Source: Actinomycetes bacterium (GTDB lineage Bacteria; Actinomycetota; Actinomycetes; Mycobacteriales; Micromonosporaceae). Taken from it: a stretch of 64,000 bases of DNA. The translations under genes and the position numbers were made by a program. Positions 26,958 to 35,260 of this stretch are shown in pieces; the first letter of the stretch is position 1; each line of letters begins with the position of its first letter. The stretch spans positions 6,147-70,146 of the forward strand of contig JAEYGD010000367.1 of the NCBI GenBank assembly GCA_023402505.1, in the 5' to 3' direction. The notes under the pieces were generated by a model that searched no databases, was not told where the DNA came from, and was given only the letters and a program-made list of their open reading frames with translations.

Positions 26958-27470
26958 ATGGGCACCCCTTGCTACATCGGCGCCGTCAGCCCCGACACCC
27001 CGCACCTGGTGCACGCCCGGTACGTGCTCTTCGACGGCCACCCCGCAGTCGTGCTGCCCACCCTGGCCGCGATCTGGTCCCGTCACGCCCACCACGACAC
27101 CGCCGCGCTGACCACCGCGATCCTCGCCAACGACTGGGAGCACCTCGACCCGGACACCACCGCCACCACCCGTTCCGCGTTCGCCGGGCAGCAGGCGGTG
27201 CCGGGCGTCGGCATGACACTGGCCTCCACCACCAACGGCGTCGTCGACGCGCCGGAACCGGTCACCGTGTTCCCGCTGTGCCACGCCGGGCACCTCGACG
27301 TCGAATGGGTGTACCTGATCGAGGCGGACACCGCCACGATCGGCGTGCACAGCAGCGACGGCACCCGGCTCGGCACCTATCAGCTCGTCGCCTGCCTGAA
27401 CCCCAGCACCAGCGACCAGGGTGCGCAGGGGCGGTGCGGGCCGCGATCGGCGGCGGGAGCACCGCGGTGA
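26958..27470 (+). CDS. Hypothetical protein, paralogue of the 29435 gene
   Basis: 170 residues; AAGGAG lies 9 bp before the ATG. It resembles the first 130 residues of the 29435 product: LPTLAAIWSRHAHHDTAALT ... NDWEHLD ... VPGVGMTLAS versus LPLLRRIWQHTFTRHTLALA ... HDWTRLY ... VPGVGFTTAL, then LDVEWVYLIEADTATIGVH versus LEWMYLVDVATDTVVVHE. Function is unknown. The stop overlaps the NlpC/P60 gene start by 4 bp, so it is coupled to a cell-wall hydrolase. Confidence 0.62.
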   Translation: MGTPCYIGAVSPDTPHLVHARYVLFDGHPAVVLPTLAAIWSRHAHHDTAALTTAILANDWEHLDPDTTATTRSAFAGQQAVPGVGMTLASTTNGVVDAPEPVTVFPLCHAGHLDVEWVYLIEADTATIGVHSSDGTRLGTYQLVACLNPSTSDQGAQGRCGPRSAAGAPR

Positions 27471-28573
27471 GCGCCCGCGCTCTCGCGGCGATCGCCGCCG
27501 GGGTGATCGCCGTGCTGGTGCTGTGCGCGGGCGGGCTCGGGGCCCTGTTCACCGGTGGCGGCACCGCGTCGGCCGGCTGCTACCAGGCGGTCGGCCCGGA
27601 CGGGCAGCCGCTGCTGCCCACCCTCGCCGTGTCCCCACCGCCTGGCGGCGCCGGCGGGTGGAACAGCGAACAGACGGCCAACGCCGCCGTGATCGTCGCC
27701 GTCGGAGCAGAACGGAGGGTCCCGCCTCGGGGTTGGGTCATCGCCCTGGCCACCGCCATGCAGGAATCGACCCTGCGTAACCTGCCCGGCGGGGACCGCG
27801 ACTCCGTCGGGCTGTTCCAGCAACGCCCCTCGCAAGGCTGGGGCACACCCGCCCAACTCCGCGACCCCCGCTACGCCGCCGGGAAGTTCTACACGGCGCT
27901 CCTCGCGGTCGACGGGTGGCAGGCCATGGCGCTGACCGACGCCGCTCAGGCCGTGCAGCGCTCCGCCTTCCCCGGCGCCTACGCCAAGTGGGAGGACGAC
28001 GCGATCGCCCTGGTCCGCGTCCTGACCGGCGGCACCCCCGCCGGGCCCGTCGGCGGCGACCTGGAGCAGGCGATGAGCAACCCGCTGTGCCTGTTCGACG
28101 GCGGCGACGGCCAGCCCGGCGCCGACCAGGTGCCGCTGCCGGCCGGATTCACCCTGCCACCCGGCGCCCCACCGCAAGTGGTCACCGCCATCGGATGGGC
28201 CCTGGCGCAGCGCGGCACCCCCTACACCTTCGGCGGAGACTGCACCGCACCCCACTCCGGCATCCCCGCCCGCCAGTGCGACTGCTCCTCGCTGATGCAG
28301 CAGGCGTACCGGGCCGCCGACATCGCGATTCCCCGCACCACCAGCGAGCAGATCCACGCAGGTACCGCGGTGACCAATTTCCGCGACTTGCGGCCGGGGG
28401 ACCTGCTGTTCATCCCCGGCAGCCGCGGCAGCACCAGCCGCCCCGGCCACGTCGGCATGTACCTCGGCCAAGGACTGATCGTGCAGGCCCCGCACAGCGG
28501 CGACGTCGTCAAGATCAGCCGCCTGGGCACGTGGCTGCCGGACCTGGCAGCCGTACGCCGAATTACCCATTAA
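27467..28573 (+). CDS. NlpC/P60 cell-wall hydrolase (conjugation-associated)
   Basis: 368 residues. An N-terminal membrane helix (about 5-27) is followed by a domain around ATAMQESTLRNLPGGDRDSVG that resembles lytic-transglycosylase-like modules, then a C-terminal NlpC/P60 domain: catalytic cysteine in ARQCDCSSLMQQAY, first histidine in RPGHVGMYLG and a further histidine in QAPHSG. It is anchored outside the membrane and would open the peptidoglycan for the mating channel, like VirB1 or the Tn916 Orf14-type hydrolases. The GTG start overlaps the preceding stop (GTGA). Confidence 0.9.
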   Translation: MSARALAAIAAGVIAVLVLCAGGLGALFTGGGTASAGCYQAVGPDGQPLLPTLAVSPPPGGAGGWNSEQTANAAVIVAVGAERRVPPRGWVIALATAMQESTLRNLPGGDRDSVGLFQQRPSQGWGTPAQLRDPRYAAGKFYTALLAVDGWQAMALTDAAQAVQRSAFPGAYAKWEDDAIALVRVLTGGTPAGPVGGDLEQAMSNPLCLFDGGDGQPGADQVPLPAGFTLPPGAPPQVVTAIGWALAQRGTPYTFGGDCTAPHSGIPARQCDCSSLMQQAYRAADIAIPRTTSEQIHAGTAVTNFRDLRPGDLLFIPGSRGSTSRPGHVGMYLGQGLIVQAPHSGDVVKISRLGTWLPDLAAVRRITH

Positions 28574-28599
28574 TAACCGCCTTGTGAGGAAAGAAAAGT

Positions 28600-29103
28600 A
28601 TGACCATCCGTTCTCAAGACGACATCGCTGCCCGGGTGCGGGCGGTCCGCGCCAGCGGTGGGGACCTGTTCGGATTCCGCGAGGAGGTGCTGGTGGAAGC
28701 GCTCGACTTCGACCACGCCCGGCAGTTCCTCAGCCCCGAGACGACCGCTCAGCAGTGGGACCAGCAGCGGTGGAGCCAGCACAGCGACACCGAGTCGTAT
28801 GCCCGCTGGTACCTGCGGTTCGCGATCGGCAAGATCCTCGACCATCGCAGCGGCTCGGCGAGCCGCTCAGTCGACAAACTCGCCGAGTTGGCCTGGCTGC
28901 TCGGCCGCGACGACGTCGCAGCCGCCATGGACACCGCCGACTACCCGATGTACGGGGCGCCGAAGCTCGCCGTGTTCGCCGACGGCTTCGGCTGGCCGAT
29001 CAGCGAACTTGTCGACGACCCCGGCGATCGGCAGGCCATCGCCCGGATGGCCGACGGCCAACCCTGCAGCCCAGACGGCTGCATGCAGGGCTGCCACGAC
29101 TAA
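28600..29103 (+). CDS. Hypothetical accessory protein
   Basis: 167 residues; GAGGAAAG precedes the ATG. It appears soluble and mostly helical, with aromatic-rich RWSQHSDTESYARWYLRFAI and a cysteine-bearing C-terminus, QPCSPDGCMQGCHD (three cysteines that could bind a metal). No known family is recognised. It follows the wall-hydrolase gene by 26 bp and may be cotranscribed. Confidence 0.65.
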   Translation: MTIRSQDDIAARVRAVRASGGDLFGFREEVLVEALDFDHARQFLSPETTAQQWDQQRWSQHSDTESYARWYLRFAIGKILDHRSGSASRSVDKLAELAWLLGRDDVAAAMDTADYPMYGAPKLAVFADGFGWPISELVDDPGDRQAIARMADGQPCSPDGCMQGCHD

Positions 29104-29434
29104 ACACAACGACCAACCCCTCCGGCCGTCACCGCCAGCGAATCCGCTACCCCGAACGCCCGGAGCCCGTCCCCAGCTCCGCCAGACGGCGAACTCCGAC
29201 GGTTCCAGCGGGTCCAACACCGGCACGAGTGTGAGTCGGCGACGCCCCGAATCGGTGAACCGTGCGCTGCCGGCGCCACCGGCGTGAAGCCGACGCCGCC
29301 GTCTACCGACCGTCGCGCTTCTCCGCCCAGCTATCGCACCCACCACGCCGCCGACGGATCGGCGGCGGGATCACGCAAGTCCACTGCGCCGTCCGCGCGA
29401 GCGGGCGGCACCGCACTGTTGATGGAGGTTCCTC
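29104..29434. other. Intergenic spacer
   Basis: About 330 bp. I see no gene or clear structure, only the ribosome site GGAGG at 29424 ahead of the next GTG. Confidence 0.4.
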
Positions 29435-30232
29435 GTGAATTGCTTGACCCTGATCGGCGTCACCGCCTCCAGCGGCGCCTACGCCGGCCGGCTGCTGCAC
29501 GACGGTGGCAGCCCGGATGAGGTGTTGCCGCTGCTGCGGCGCATCTGGCAGCACACCTTCACCCGACACACCCTGGCCCTGGCCGACGCGTTGCTGCGCC
29601 ACGACTGGACCAGGCTTTACCTCGCCGCGCCTCGTACCGGTTGGGCCGACCGCGAACGGCCGGTGCCCGGCGTCGGCTTCACCACCGCTCTGCAGGACGG
29701 CATCCGCCGCGGCCAGATCAGCGCCCCCGTCGAGGGCTACCTCGAGTGGATGTACCTGGTCGATGTCGCCACCGACACCGTCGTCGTGCACGAGGCAACC
29801 CGCCACGGCCGGTGGCTGCCGCACAGCCACCACCCGCTCGACCCCGACGCCGGCGCGACGGTGCTCGGCTGCGGCGGCTACACCACCCACGGGCACCGCT
29901 GGGACCCCGTCCACCTGTGGCTGCCGGACGCCCGCGCCGGCCTGGACGCGCAGATCTGCCTCGCCAAACACCCACATGCCGCGACCGTCCTGCGGTTCGG
30001 CGACACCACCGCCCACGCCGTCTGCGCCGCCACCGCCCCCACCCCCGAGCAGGCGGGGCAACGCGAGCCGCGGCTGCGCCAGGTGGGCACCGAGTTCGAC
30101 CTTGTCTGGCCGCACGGGCGGGGCCCGCATCGGCTGCGCCGCGACACCGACGGCCTGCTGCTGCTCGACGTCGACGTGCCCGACTGGTCGTGGTGGCTGC
30201 TACCCATTCGCAGTGAAGGAGCGAGCCGGTGA
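29435..30232 (+). CDS. Hypothetical protein, long paralogue of the 26958 gene
   Basis: 265 residues from a GTG with GGAGG 7 bp upstream. The N-terminal half is homologous to the 26958 product (see that entry). The C-terminal extension holds CLAKHPHAATVLRFGDTTAH and ends in the tryptophan cluster DVPDWSWWLLPIR. No enzyme motif is seen. It overlaps the DUF4314-like gene by 4 bp (GTGA). Two copies within 2.5 kb point to duplication within the element. Confidence 0.62.
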   Translation: MNCLTLIGVTASSGAYAGRLLHDGGSPDEVLPLLRRIWQHTFTRHTLALADALLRHDWTRLYLAAPRTGWADRERPVPGVGFTTALQDGIRRGQISAPVEGYLEWMYLVDVATDTVVVHEATRHGRWLPHSHHPLDPDAGATVLGCGGYTTHGHRWDPVHLWLPDARAGLDAQICLAKHPHAATVLRFGDTTAHAVCAATAPTPEQAGQREPRLRQVGTEFDLVWPHGRGPHRLRRDTDGLLLLDVDVPDWSWWLLPIRSEGASR

Positions 30233-31335
30233 CCTACCAGCCCGGCGACCGCGTCGCCCTCGACCACACCACCGACCCGCACACCCGGCTCCGCCCCGGC
30301 GACGAGGGCACCGTGCGCCGCTACGACCCGCGCACGCAGGTGCTCGACGTCGAGTGGGACAGCGGATCGCGCCTGTCGCTGCTGCTCGGCGAGGGTGACC
30401 GCGCCCGCCGCATCCCCGCCCCGCGCACCGGCGAGAACTGGCAACAGGTCCTTGACGCGCTGCGAGCGGCCGGCGAGGCGGCGGGACGGGACGCCGCCGC
30501 CTGGTGGGCGCAGCACGTCCTCGGCGGCCGGGCACGCGGCGACGTCACCGCGGTGGCGCGGAAGGTGCTGGCCGGCGTCGACGAGGTCGACCCGGCGGTT
30601 CTCGACGGGCTGCCCACCGCCGACCGGTACCTCCTGGCCGACGACGCCGACCGGTACGCCGAGCACACGCCTGCCGGCTCCCCGGCATGGGAGCAGCTCA
30701 CCGCACGGCAGTGCGACCAGGCGCGGTGGGCGTGGTGCGACGGCTACGACGACGCCGCGCAAGCCGAGGCGGCCCGCCAGTGCCGCATGATCCTGCACCC
30801 CGACGGCGACGACCGGGACCTAAGCCACGTGTACCCCGACCAGGTGCGCCTCGGCCGGCCGGGCGTGTTCGCCGGCGACTGGGCGTGGACGTCGAACCCG
30901 GACGGGCAGCTGCGCATCCCGGTCGGGTTCGTCGGGACGCTGGTCGACACGTGGAACGGGTGGGCGGTGTTCACCTGCACCCGGGAGGTCGCCGAGGCGA
31001 TCGTCGCCGACCAGCAGGCCGCCCGCGACCGCTACCGGCGGCACCTCGCCGCCGACGGCATCACCGGCGAGCGCCTGGAGCAGATGGTCGACGAATCCAT
31101 GGCCCGGCTGCGGTTCGACGGTGACGTCATCGTCGCCGACGAGACCCGGGTGCACGACGACCCGGACGCCATCGACCGCATCGCCCCCGACGCCGACGGC
31201 CGCTACACCGTGATGGGCCGCGCCTGGACCTGGATCGCGGTGCACCCCTACGACTGCGACCGCATCGCCGGCGCCATCCCCAGCGCGCCACCTCCGCCCA
31301 ACACCTCAGCCAATCCGACTGAAAGCGAGGTCTGA
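30229..31335 (+). CDS. DUF4314-domain hypothetical protein
   Basis: 368 residues. Residues 1-65 (GDRVALDHTTDPHTRLRPGD, EGTVRRYDPRTQVLDVEWDS) match the small beta-barrel DUF4314 domain common in actinobacterial plasmids and phages. The remainder is a larger unknown domain with LPTADRYLLADDADRYA, TWNGWAVFTCTREVAEAIVA and a Pro-rich tail. It is coupled by overlaps both upstream (GTGA) and downstream (TGATG), which places it in a four-gene run from 29435 to 32022. Function unknown. Confidence 0.65.
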   Translation: MTYQPGDRVALDHTTDPHTRLRPGDEGTVRRYDPRTQVLDVEWDSGSRLSLLLGEGDRARRIPAPRTGENWQQVLDALRAAGEAAGRDAAAWWAQHVLGGRARGDVTAVARKVLAGVDEVDPAVLDGLPTADRYLLADDADRYAEHTPAGSPAWEQLTARQCDQARWAWCDGYDDAAQAEAARQCRMILHPDGDDRDLSHVYPDQVRLGRPGVFAGDWAWTSNPDGQLRIPVGFVGTLVDTWNGWAVFTCTREVAEAIVADQQAARDRYRRHLAADGITGERLEQMVDESMARLRFDGDVIVADETRVHDDPDAIDRIAPDADGRYTVMGRAWTWIAVHPYDCDRIAGAIPSAPPPPNTSANPTESEV

Positions 31336-31643
31336 TGCCTGACGACGCCGACCACGAAGACGCACGACCGCGGAACCCCGGGAAGATCATCACCGCCGCG
31401 CCCACGCTGGCCGACGAGATGGGCTCGCACCTGTACGTCGTCATCGACGGTTTCGATGACCCCCGGTACACCATCGCCCGGCTCGGCGGCGACGGACACC
31501 AGCCGGACCCGGCGAGACCGGCACCACGGCGCACGCCCGCCCCGCCGGGCCGGCCGCTGCGAGGGCACCACGCAGGCCAGCGGGTGCGCCCCCGGTTCAA
31601 CCCGGCCGACTGGTCGGTGGCGGTGGTCGATGCCCACTCCTGA
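31335..31643 (+). CDS. Small hypothetical protein
   Basis: 102 residues. A short ordered part (MGSHLYVVIDGFDDPRYTIA) is flanked by a charged N-terminus and a Pro/Arg-rich C-terminus. The ATG overlaps the stop of the DUF4314 gene by one base, and the following gene begins inside its last codons, so it is translated as part of the run. No family recognised. Confidence 0.55.
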   Translation: MPDDADHEDARPRNPGKIITAAPTLADEMGSHLYVVIDGFDDPRYTIARLGGDGHQPDPARPAPRRTPAPPGRPLRGHHAGQRVRPRFNPADWSVAVVDAHS

Positions 31644-32022
31644 CTACCAGCCCCCGCGCGGCAGCACCGCCGTGTTCTCCGGGCCCTGGCTGCGCTACGA
31701 GCCGGCCCCCGGCGTCCACCGATACCACCAGGGCTACGTCGCCACGGTCGCCGGCTGGTGGAACGGCGCCTACGAACTCACTCTCGACGCCGAAGCCGTG
31801 ACCGCTCTGGCCGACACTCTCGACGCGATGGCCGACTACGTCGGCGGTGACTGGCGCAGCGTCGACTTCGACGGACACACCCTCACCGTCGCCCGTCCCC
31901 TGTCCCTCGGCGGCGGCGTCCACCGCGTCAGGCCCGTCGAGGGCCGATACCGGATCGGTTGGGGCCTGCCGTGGCTGCCGGTCGACCTCCGACGCTGCGA
32001 CCGCGTCTTCGGCAAGCCCTAG
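31630..32022 (+). CDS. Small hypothetical protein
   Basis: 130 residues from an ATG lying 14 bp inside the previous gene. It is a single compact domain with YHQGYVATVAGWWNGAYELT, ALADTLDAMADYVGGDWRSV and DLRRCDRVFGKP. The LDAEAVTALADTLDAMADY segment resembles small element-encoded single-domain proteins, but I cannot name a family. A hairpin follows 60 bp downstream. Confidence 0.58.
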   Translation: MPTPDYQPPRGSTAVFSGPWLRYEPAPGVHRYHQGYVATVAGWWNGAYELTLDAEAVTALADTLDAMADYVGGDWRSVDFDGHTLTVARPLSLGGGVHRVRPVEGRYRIGWGLPWLPVDLRRCDRVFGKP

Positions 32023-32082
32023 CCACGGACGCTACGGCGAGGTACGACCCGCCACCCGGCGGGCGATCCGTTGACATCCCCG

Positions 32083-32111
32083 AGCCCTCGGCCATCCCCG
32101 GCCCGAGGGCT
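32083..32111 (+). terminator. Hairpin before the 32137 gene
   Basis: A 9-bp perfect stem (AGCCCTCGG / CCGAGGGCT) with an 11-nt loop, followed by TCTCTC. The next ribosome site (GAAGGAG) begins about 10 bp later, so it may end the preceding run or act as a leader attenuator. Confidence 0.6.
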
Positions 32112-32136
32112 TCTCTCATGTGGGAAGGAGTAGTAC

Positions 32137-33168
32137 GTGCGACAGCTCTGGTTCGACCTGCGGGCATCGCTCGGCCAGGCCGACGAGACGATGGCCGGCC
32201 ACCGTGCGGGCACGGCGGAGCCCTGGCTTGTCGTCGATGTCGTCGACCCGCGGCTGTGGTTCACGCCGGTCAACGCGCCGCGTCCTCGGTCCGTCATGAT
32301 CGCGGCAGTCCACCGCGACGGACCACCGGCCCCGCAGGGGCCGCAGCCGCTGTACCGGCAACCGTTGACCGCGCCCGGCTCGGACGGCACATCCCTGCTG
32401 GACCGGCTGCGCGCCGCCGCCCGGCAGGGACACCGGTGGCTCGTGATCGACACGTCCGCCCCGCCACGCGTGCGCACCGCCGCCACCTACGACGCCGACA
32501 CCGTCCCGGACACCGCCGTCTGGACCCCCGCCTGGCTCGCCACCGGTGACCTGGGCCCCTACCCCGGGCAGATAGCCCACGGCTACCAGCGCCACGGCTT
32601 CGCGGTTGCCCGCTTCACGGCGCAGACCCTCGCGCGGATCGCCGCGGATGCGCACGCCCGCGCCGCGTCCTTCCCGCAGCGCCCGGCCGACCTGCTGGTG
32701 CTGCGCGACTACGGCAAAGGCATGGAGGTGCTAATGGTCCGCGCGGCCGGCATGTCCACGGGCCGCCTGACCCGGCGGGGCGAGGCGACGCCGGTCAGGA
32801 TGCGACGAATCACCGGCGACGCCGACGGCTGGTACCGCCTCGCCGACGACCGCTGGCCATGGCGCCACGCCGACCCGCCGACCACCGCGCTGCGACGCCA
32901 GCGGGGCGCGGGCGACGCTGCTGGGCCGGAGGTGTTCGAGCCGCACGGGCCGGACGACGTCAGGTGCACGGTGTGCGGGGCGACGGGCTACGACATCGCC
33001 CACGACGAAGCGCCGTCCATGGCCGGCTACGGCACGGACACCACCACCTGGTGCCGGATCTGCCGCTCCGCCGACAGCTACGCCGAGGAGATCGGCTGGA
33101 CCAGCCGCCGGGCCCTCTGGCCACCGGCCGCCGATCCCACACCGGCGGCCGGAGCGCAACGTCCCTGA
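32137..33168 (+). CDS. Hypothetical protein with C-terminal zinc ribbon, paralogue of the 14796 gene
   Basis: 343 residues from a GTG with AAGGAG upstream. It begins RQLWFDLRASLGQ. It shares its middle and later blocks with the 14796 product (LLDRLRAAARQGHRWLVIDT; AHGYQRHGFAVARFTAQT) and adds a C-terminal four-cysteine unit, RCTVCGATGYDIAH ... WCRICRSADS, likely a zinc ribbon. It is the longest member of a three-gene family on this element. Function unknown. Confidence 0.66.
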   Translation: MRQLWFDLRASLGQADETMAGHRAGTAEPWLVVDVVDPRLWFTPVNAPRPRSVMIAAVHRDGPPAPQGPQPLYRQPLTAPGSDGTSLLDRLRAAARQGHRWLVIDTSAPPRVRTAATYDADTVPDTAVWTPAWLATGDLGPYPGQIAHGYQRHGFAVARFTAQTLARIAADAHARAASFPQRPADLLVLRDYGKGMEVLMVRAAGMSTGRLTRRGEATPVRMRRITGDADGWYRLADDRWPWRHADPPTTALRRQRGAGDAAGPEVFEPHGPDDVRCTVCGATGYDIAHDEAPSMAGYGTDTTTWCRICRSADSYAEEIGWTSRRALWPPAADPTPAAGAQRP

Positions 33169-33213
33169 CGCAGCGCGCCCCCCCACATCCCTTCATCTCT
33201 TCAGGAGGCTCAC

Positions 33214-33795
33214 ATGCTGCAGCCACGTACGCAGGACATGCTCACCCGCACGCTCACCGAGGTCGAAGCGCTGCACGAGCGGCACGGGTGGGACCTGTCC
33301 CCGGAGCTGATCGGCCTGTTCGACAGGCCGACGGCGGTGCACCCGCACCGCGTCTACGTCGATGCCGACCTGTTCCACCCCAGCGTCTGGCATAACCCGA
33401 ACCTCGCCGACGGGGACCAGAGCAATGCACCAGCGGTGATCCTGCACCGCCTGGCCGAGCACGCCGCAAGCCCGCCGATGCGCCAGGTCCTGCAAGGGTG
33501 GCTGCACAACGACGGGCGGCGCTGCATCGGCTTCGCCATGGTCTTCGAAGCGTGGGCCGGCCCGGTGGGGCCGGGCTACCGGCACGGCGACCTCGCCCAA
33601 GCCCCCGCGTCCGCCCGCGTCGCGACGCGCCTCGTCGCCGCCGTCGACATCGACCTTCGGCTCTACCGGGTCCTGCGGGCGCGCGGTGCACAAGCACCCA
33701 ACGTCGACACCTGGGCGGCGCCGCCACCCCGGATCCGCACCACCCGCATCGCCACCGGGCTGACCCGGCTGGTGCACCTGGCCCGCGACCTGTGA
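33214..33795 (+). CDS. Hypothetical accessory protein
   Basis: 193 residues; AGGAGG is 6 bp before the ATG. It appears soluble, with VDADLFHPSVWHNPNLADGD, LQGWLHNDGRRCIGFAMVFEAWAG split over one strand-helix unit, and VDIDLRLYRVLRARG. No known domain. It stands alone between a short gap and a 320-bp spacer with two hairpins. Confidence 0.6.
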   Translation: MLQPRTQDMLTRTLTEVEALHERHGWDLSPELIGLFDRPTAVHPHRVYVDADLFHPSVWHNPNLADGDQSNAPAVILHRLAEHAASPPMRQVLQGWLHNDGRRCIGFAMVFEAWAGPVGPGYRHGDLAQAPASARVATRLVAAVDIDLRLYRVLRARGAQAPNVDTWAAPPPRIRTTRIATGLTRLVHLARDL

Positions 33796-33947
33796 CACGC
33801 AGGTGGGCTGAGGCCCTGACCGTCTCCCGACGACACGACCGGGAGCTCATCCTCCGCCGCAGATAGGCCCCCGGTCCCGGATCGACGAGATCGAACCCGA
33901 CCGGGTGGGTTCCTCGTCGTCGCCCACCGTCGGCGGCGGCACCTCGA

Positions 33948-33973
33948 CAGGCAGCCCCAGCTGGGGCTGCCTG
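33948..33973 (+). terminator. Perfect 26-bp palindromic terminator candidate
   Basis: Arms of 13 bp with no spacer, followed by TCTCCGTG. It probably ends the transcript of the 33214 gene. Confidence 0.6.
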
Positions 33974-34070
33974 TCTCCGTGACCACCTCACGCAGGTTGC
34001 TGACCGGCCCTTGCCATCAGGGCTTGTTCCAGCATCTGCCCGTTTCCGCCGCGCGGACACCGCACCACCG

Positions 34071-34098
34071 CCCGCGCACCCGGAGGCGGGTGCGCGGG
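34071..34098 (+). terminator. Hairpin just ahead of the MoxR gene
   Basis: An 11-bp GC-rich stem and 6-nt loop, only 10 bp upstream of the AGGAGG ribosome site. It could be a terminator or a leader attenuator. Confidence 0.6.
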
Positions 34099-34120
34099 CC
34101 CTTATGACAGGAGGACCCGC

Positions 34121-35233
34121 ATGGATCCCACGACTCCCTCTGCCACCCCGTCCACGGCGGCCGGTGGCAGGCGCCCCGGCTACCTCTACCACAAGGTGGC
34201 AGCGCACCTTGCCGCGAACCCGGACCAGATACTCACCGTCGGGGAGGTCACGAACGCCATCTCCGCCCCGTCGACCGGCGCTGTCTTCGAGGCGCTGAGG
34301 AGGATGGCCGACGCCGGATACGCCACCCACCAGACCCGGCCGCACCGCTTCCAGATCACCCAGGCCGGAATCGACGCCGCCGGAACCATGCCACCGCCCG
34401 CCCCGCGCACGCCCCGCCAAGGCCGTAGGACGGGACGGCGGCAGCCGGTCACCCGCCCGAACGGTGACCTGTACTTCCCGCGCAAGCTGGCCGGAGCCAC
34501 CGATGTGGACGTGCTGCGCCGGCTGCGCGACAAGCGCATCCCGGTGCTGCTCTACGGCCCGCCGGGCACCGGCAAGACCGCCCTCGTCGAGGCCGCCTTC
34601 CCGGACCTGCTCACCGTCGCCGGAACCGGCGACACCGTCGTGGAGGACTTCCTCGGCAACTTCATCCCCCTCCCGGACGGCGGCTTCGAGTTCGTCTACG
34701 GACCCCTCGTCACGGCGATGCGGGAGGGCCGGGCCCTGCTCGTGGACGACGCCACGCTCATCCCGCCGAAGGTCCTCGCCGTGCTGTACCCGGCGATGGA
34801 CGGCCGCCGCGTGATCACCATCCCCGGCTACCGCAACGAACGCGTCGAAGCCGCCGACGGGTTCTACGTCATCGCCGGACACAACCCCGGCGTCCACGGC
34901 GCCGTCCTCACCGAAGCATTGGCGTCGCGGTTCGACGTGCACATCGAGGTCACCACCGACTGGGACCTCGCCCGCCACCTCGGCGTCCCCCGCCCCGCCA
35001 TCGAGGCCGCCATCGCACTCAACAAGGACCTGGCGGATGGGCGGGTCAGCTGGGCGCCGCAACTACGCGAGCTGCTCGGCTTCACCCGCGTCAGCAAGAC
35101 CCTCGGAGCCGCGGCGGCGGTGGCGAACCTCGTCGGCCGGGCCCCGCAGGAGGACCGCGAACAGGTCCTCGCCGCCCTCCGCGCGCGGTTCGGCGCAGAC
35201 ATCACCCCACTGACCCTCGGCAAACAGCGCTAA
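34121..35233 (+). CDS. MoxR-type AAA+ ATPase with N-terminal winged helix
   Basis: 370 residues. Residues 20-85 form a winged-helix-like domain (HKVAAHLAANPDQILTVGEV ... ALRRMADAGYATHQ). Residues 125-365 are a MoxR/CbbQ-like AAA+ module: Walker A GPPGTGKTA, Walker B ALLVDDATLI, then VIAGHNPG and the ASRF arginine-finger region. MoxR ATPases act with VWA proteins as chaperone or metal-insertion machines, and the VWA gene follows by 27 bp. The added winged helix is unusual for MoxR and suggests DNA or protein targeting. Ribosome site AGGAGG at 34109. Confidence 0.88.
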   Translation: MDPTTPSATPSTAAGGRRPGYLYHKVAAHLAANPDQILTVGEVTNAISAPSTGAVFEALRRMADAGYATHQTRPHRFQITQAGIDAAGTMPPPAPRTPRQGRRTGRRQPVTRPNGDLYFPRKLAGATDVDVLRRLRDKRIPVLLYGPPGTGKTALVEAAFPDLLTVAGTGDTVVEDFLGNFIPLPDGGFEFVYGPLVTAMREGRALLVDDATLIPPKVLAVLYPAMDGRRVITIPGYRNERVEAADGFYVIAGHNPGVHGAVLTEALASRFDVHIEVTTDWDLARHLGVPRPAIEAAIALNKDLADGRVSWAPQLRELLGFTRVSKTLGAAAAVANLVGRAPQEDREQVLAALRARFGADITPLTLGKQR

Positions 35234-35260
35234 TCGATTTCCCAGGAAGGACAACACCTG

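Larger units (their letters stand above)
33796..34120. other. Spacer with two strong hairpins
   Basis: About 325 bp with no gene. A perfect 26-bp palindrome, CAGGCAGCCCCAG and its complement, lies at 33948-33973. A perfect 11-bp stem with a GGAGGC loop (CCCGCGCACCC / GGGTGCGCGGG) lies at 34071-34098. The second is followed at once by CCTTATGACAGGAGG, the ribosome site of the MoxR gene. Confidence 0.6.
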
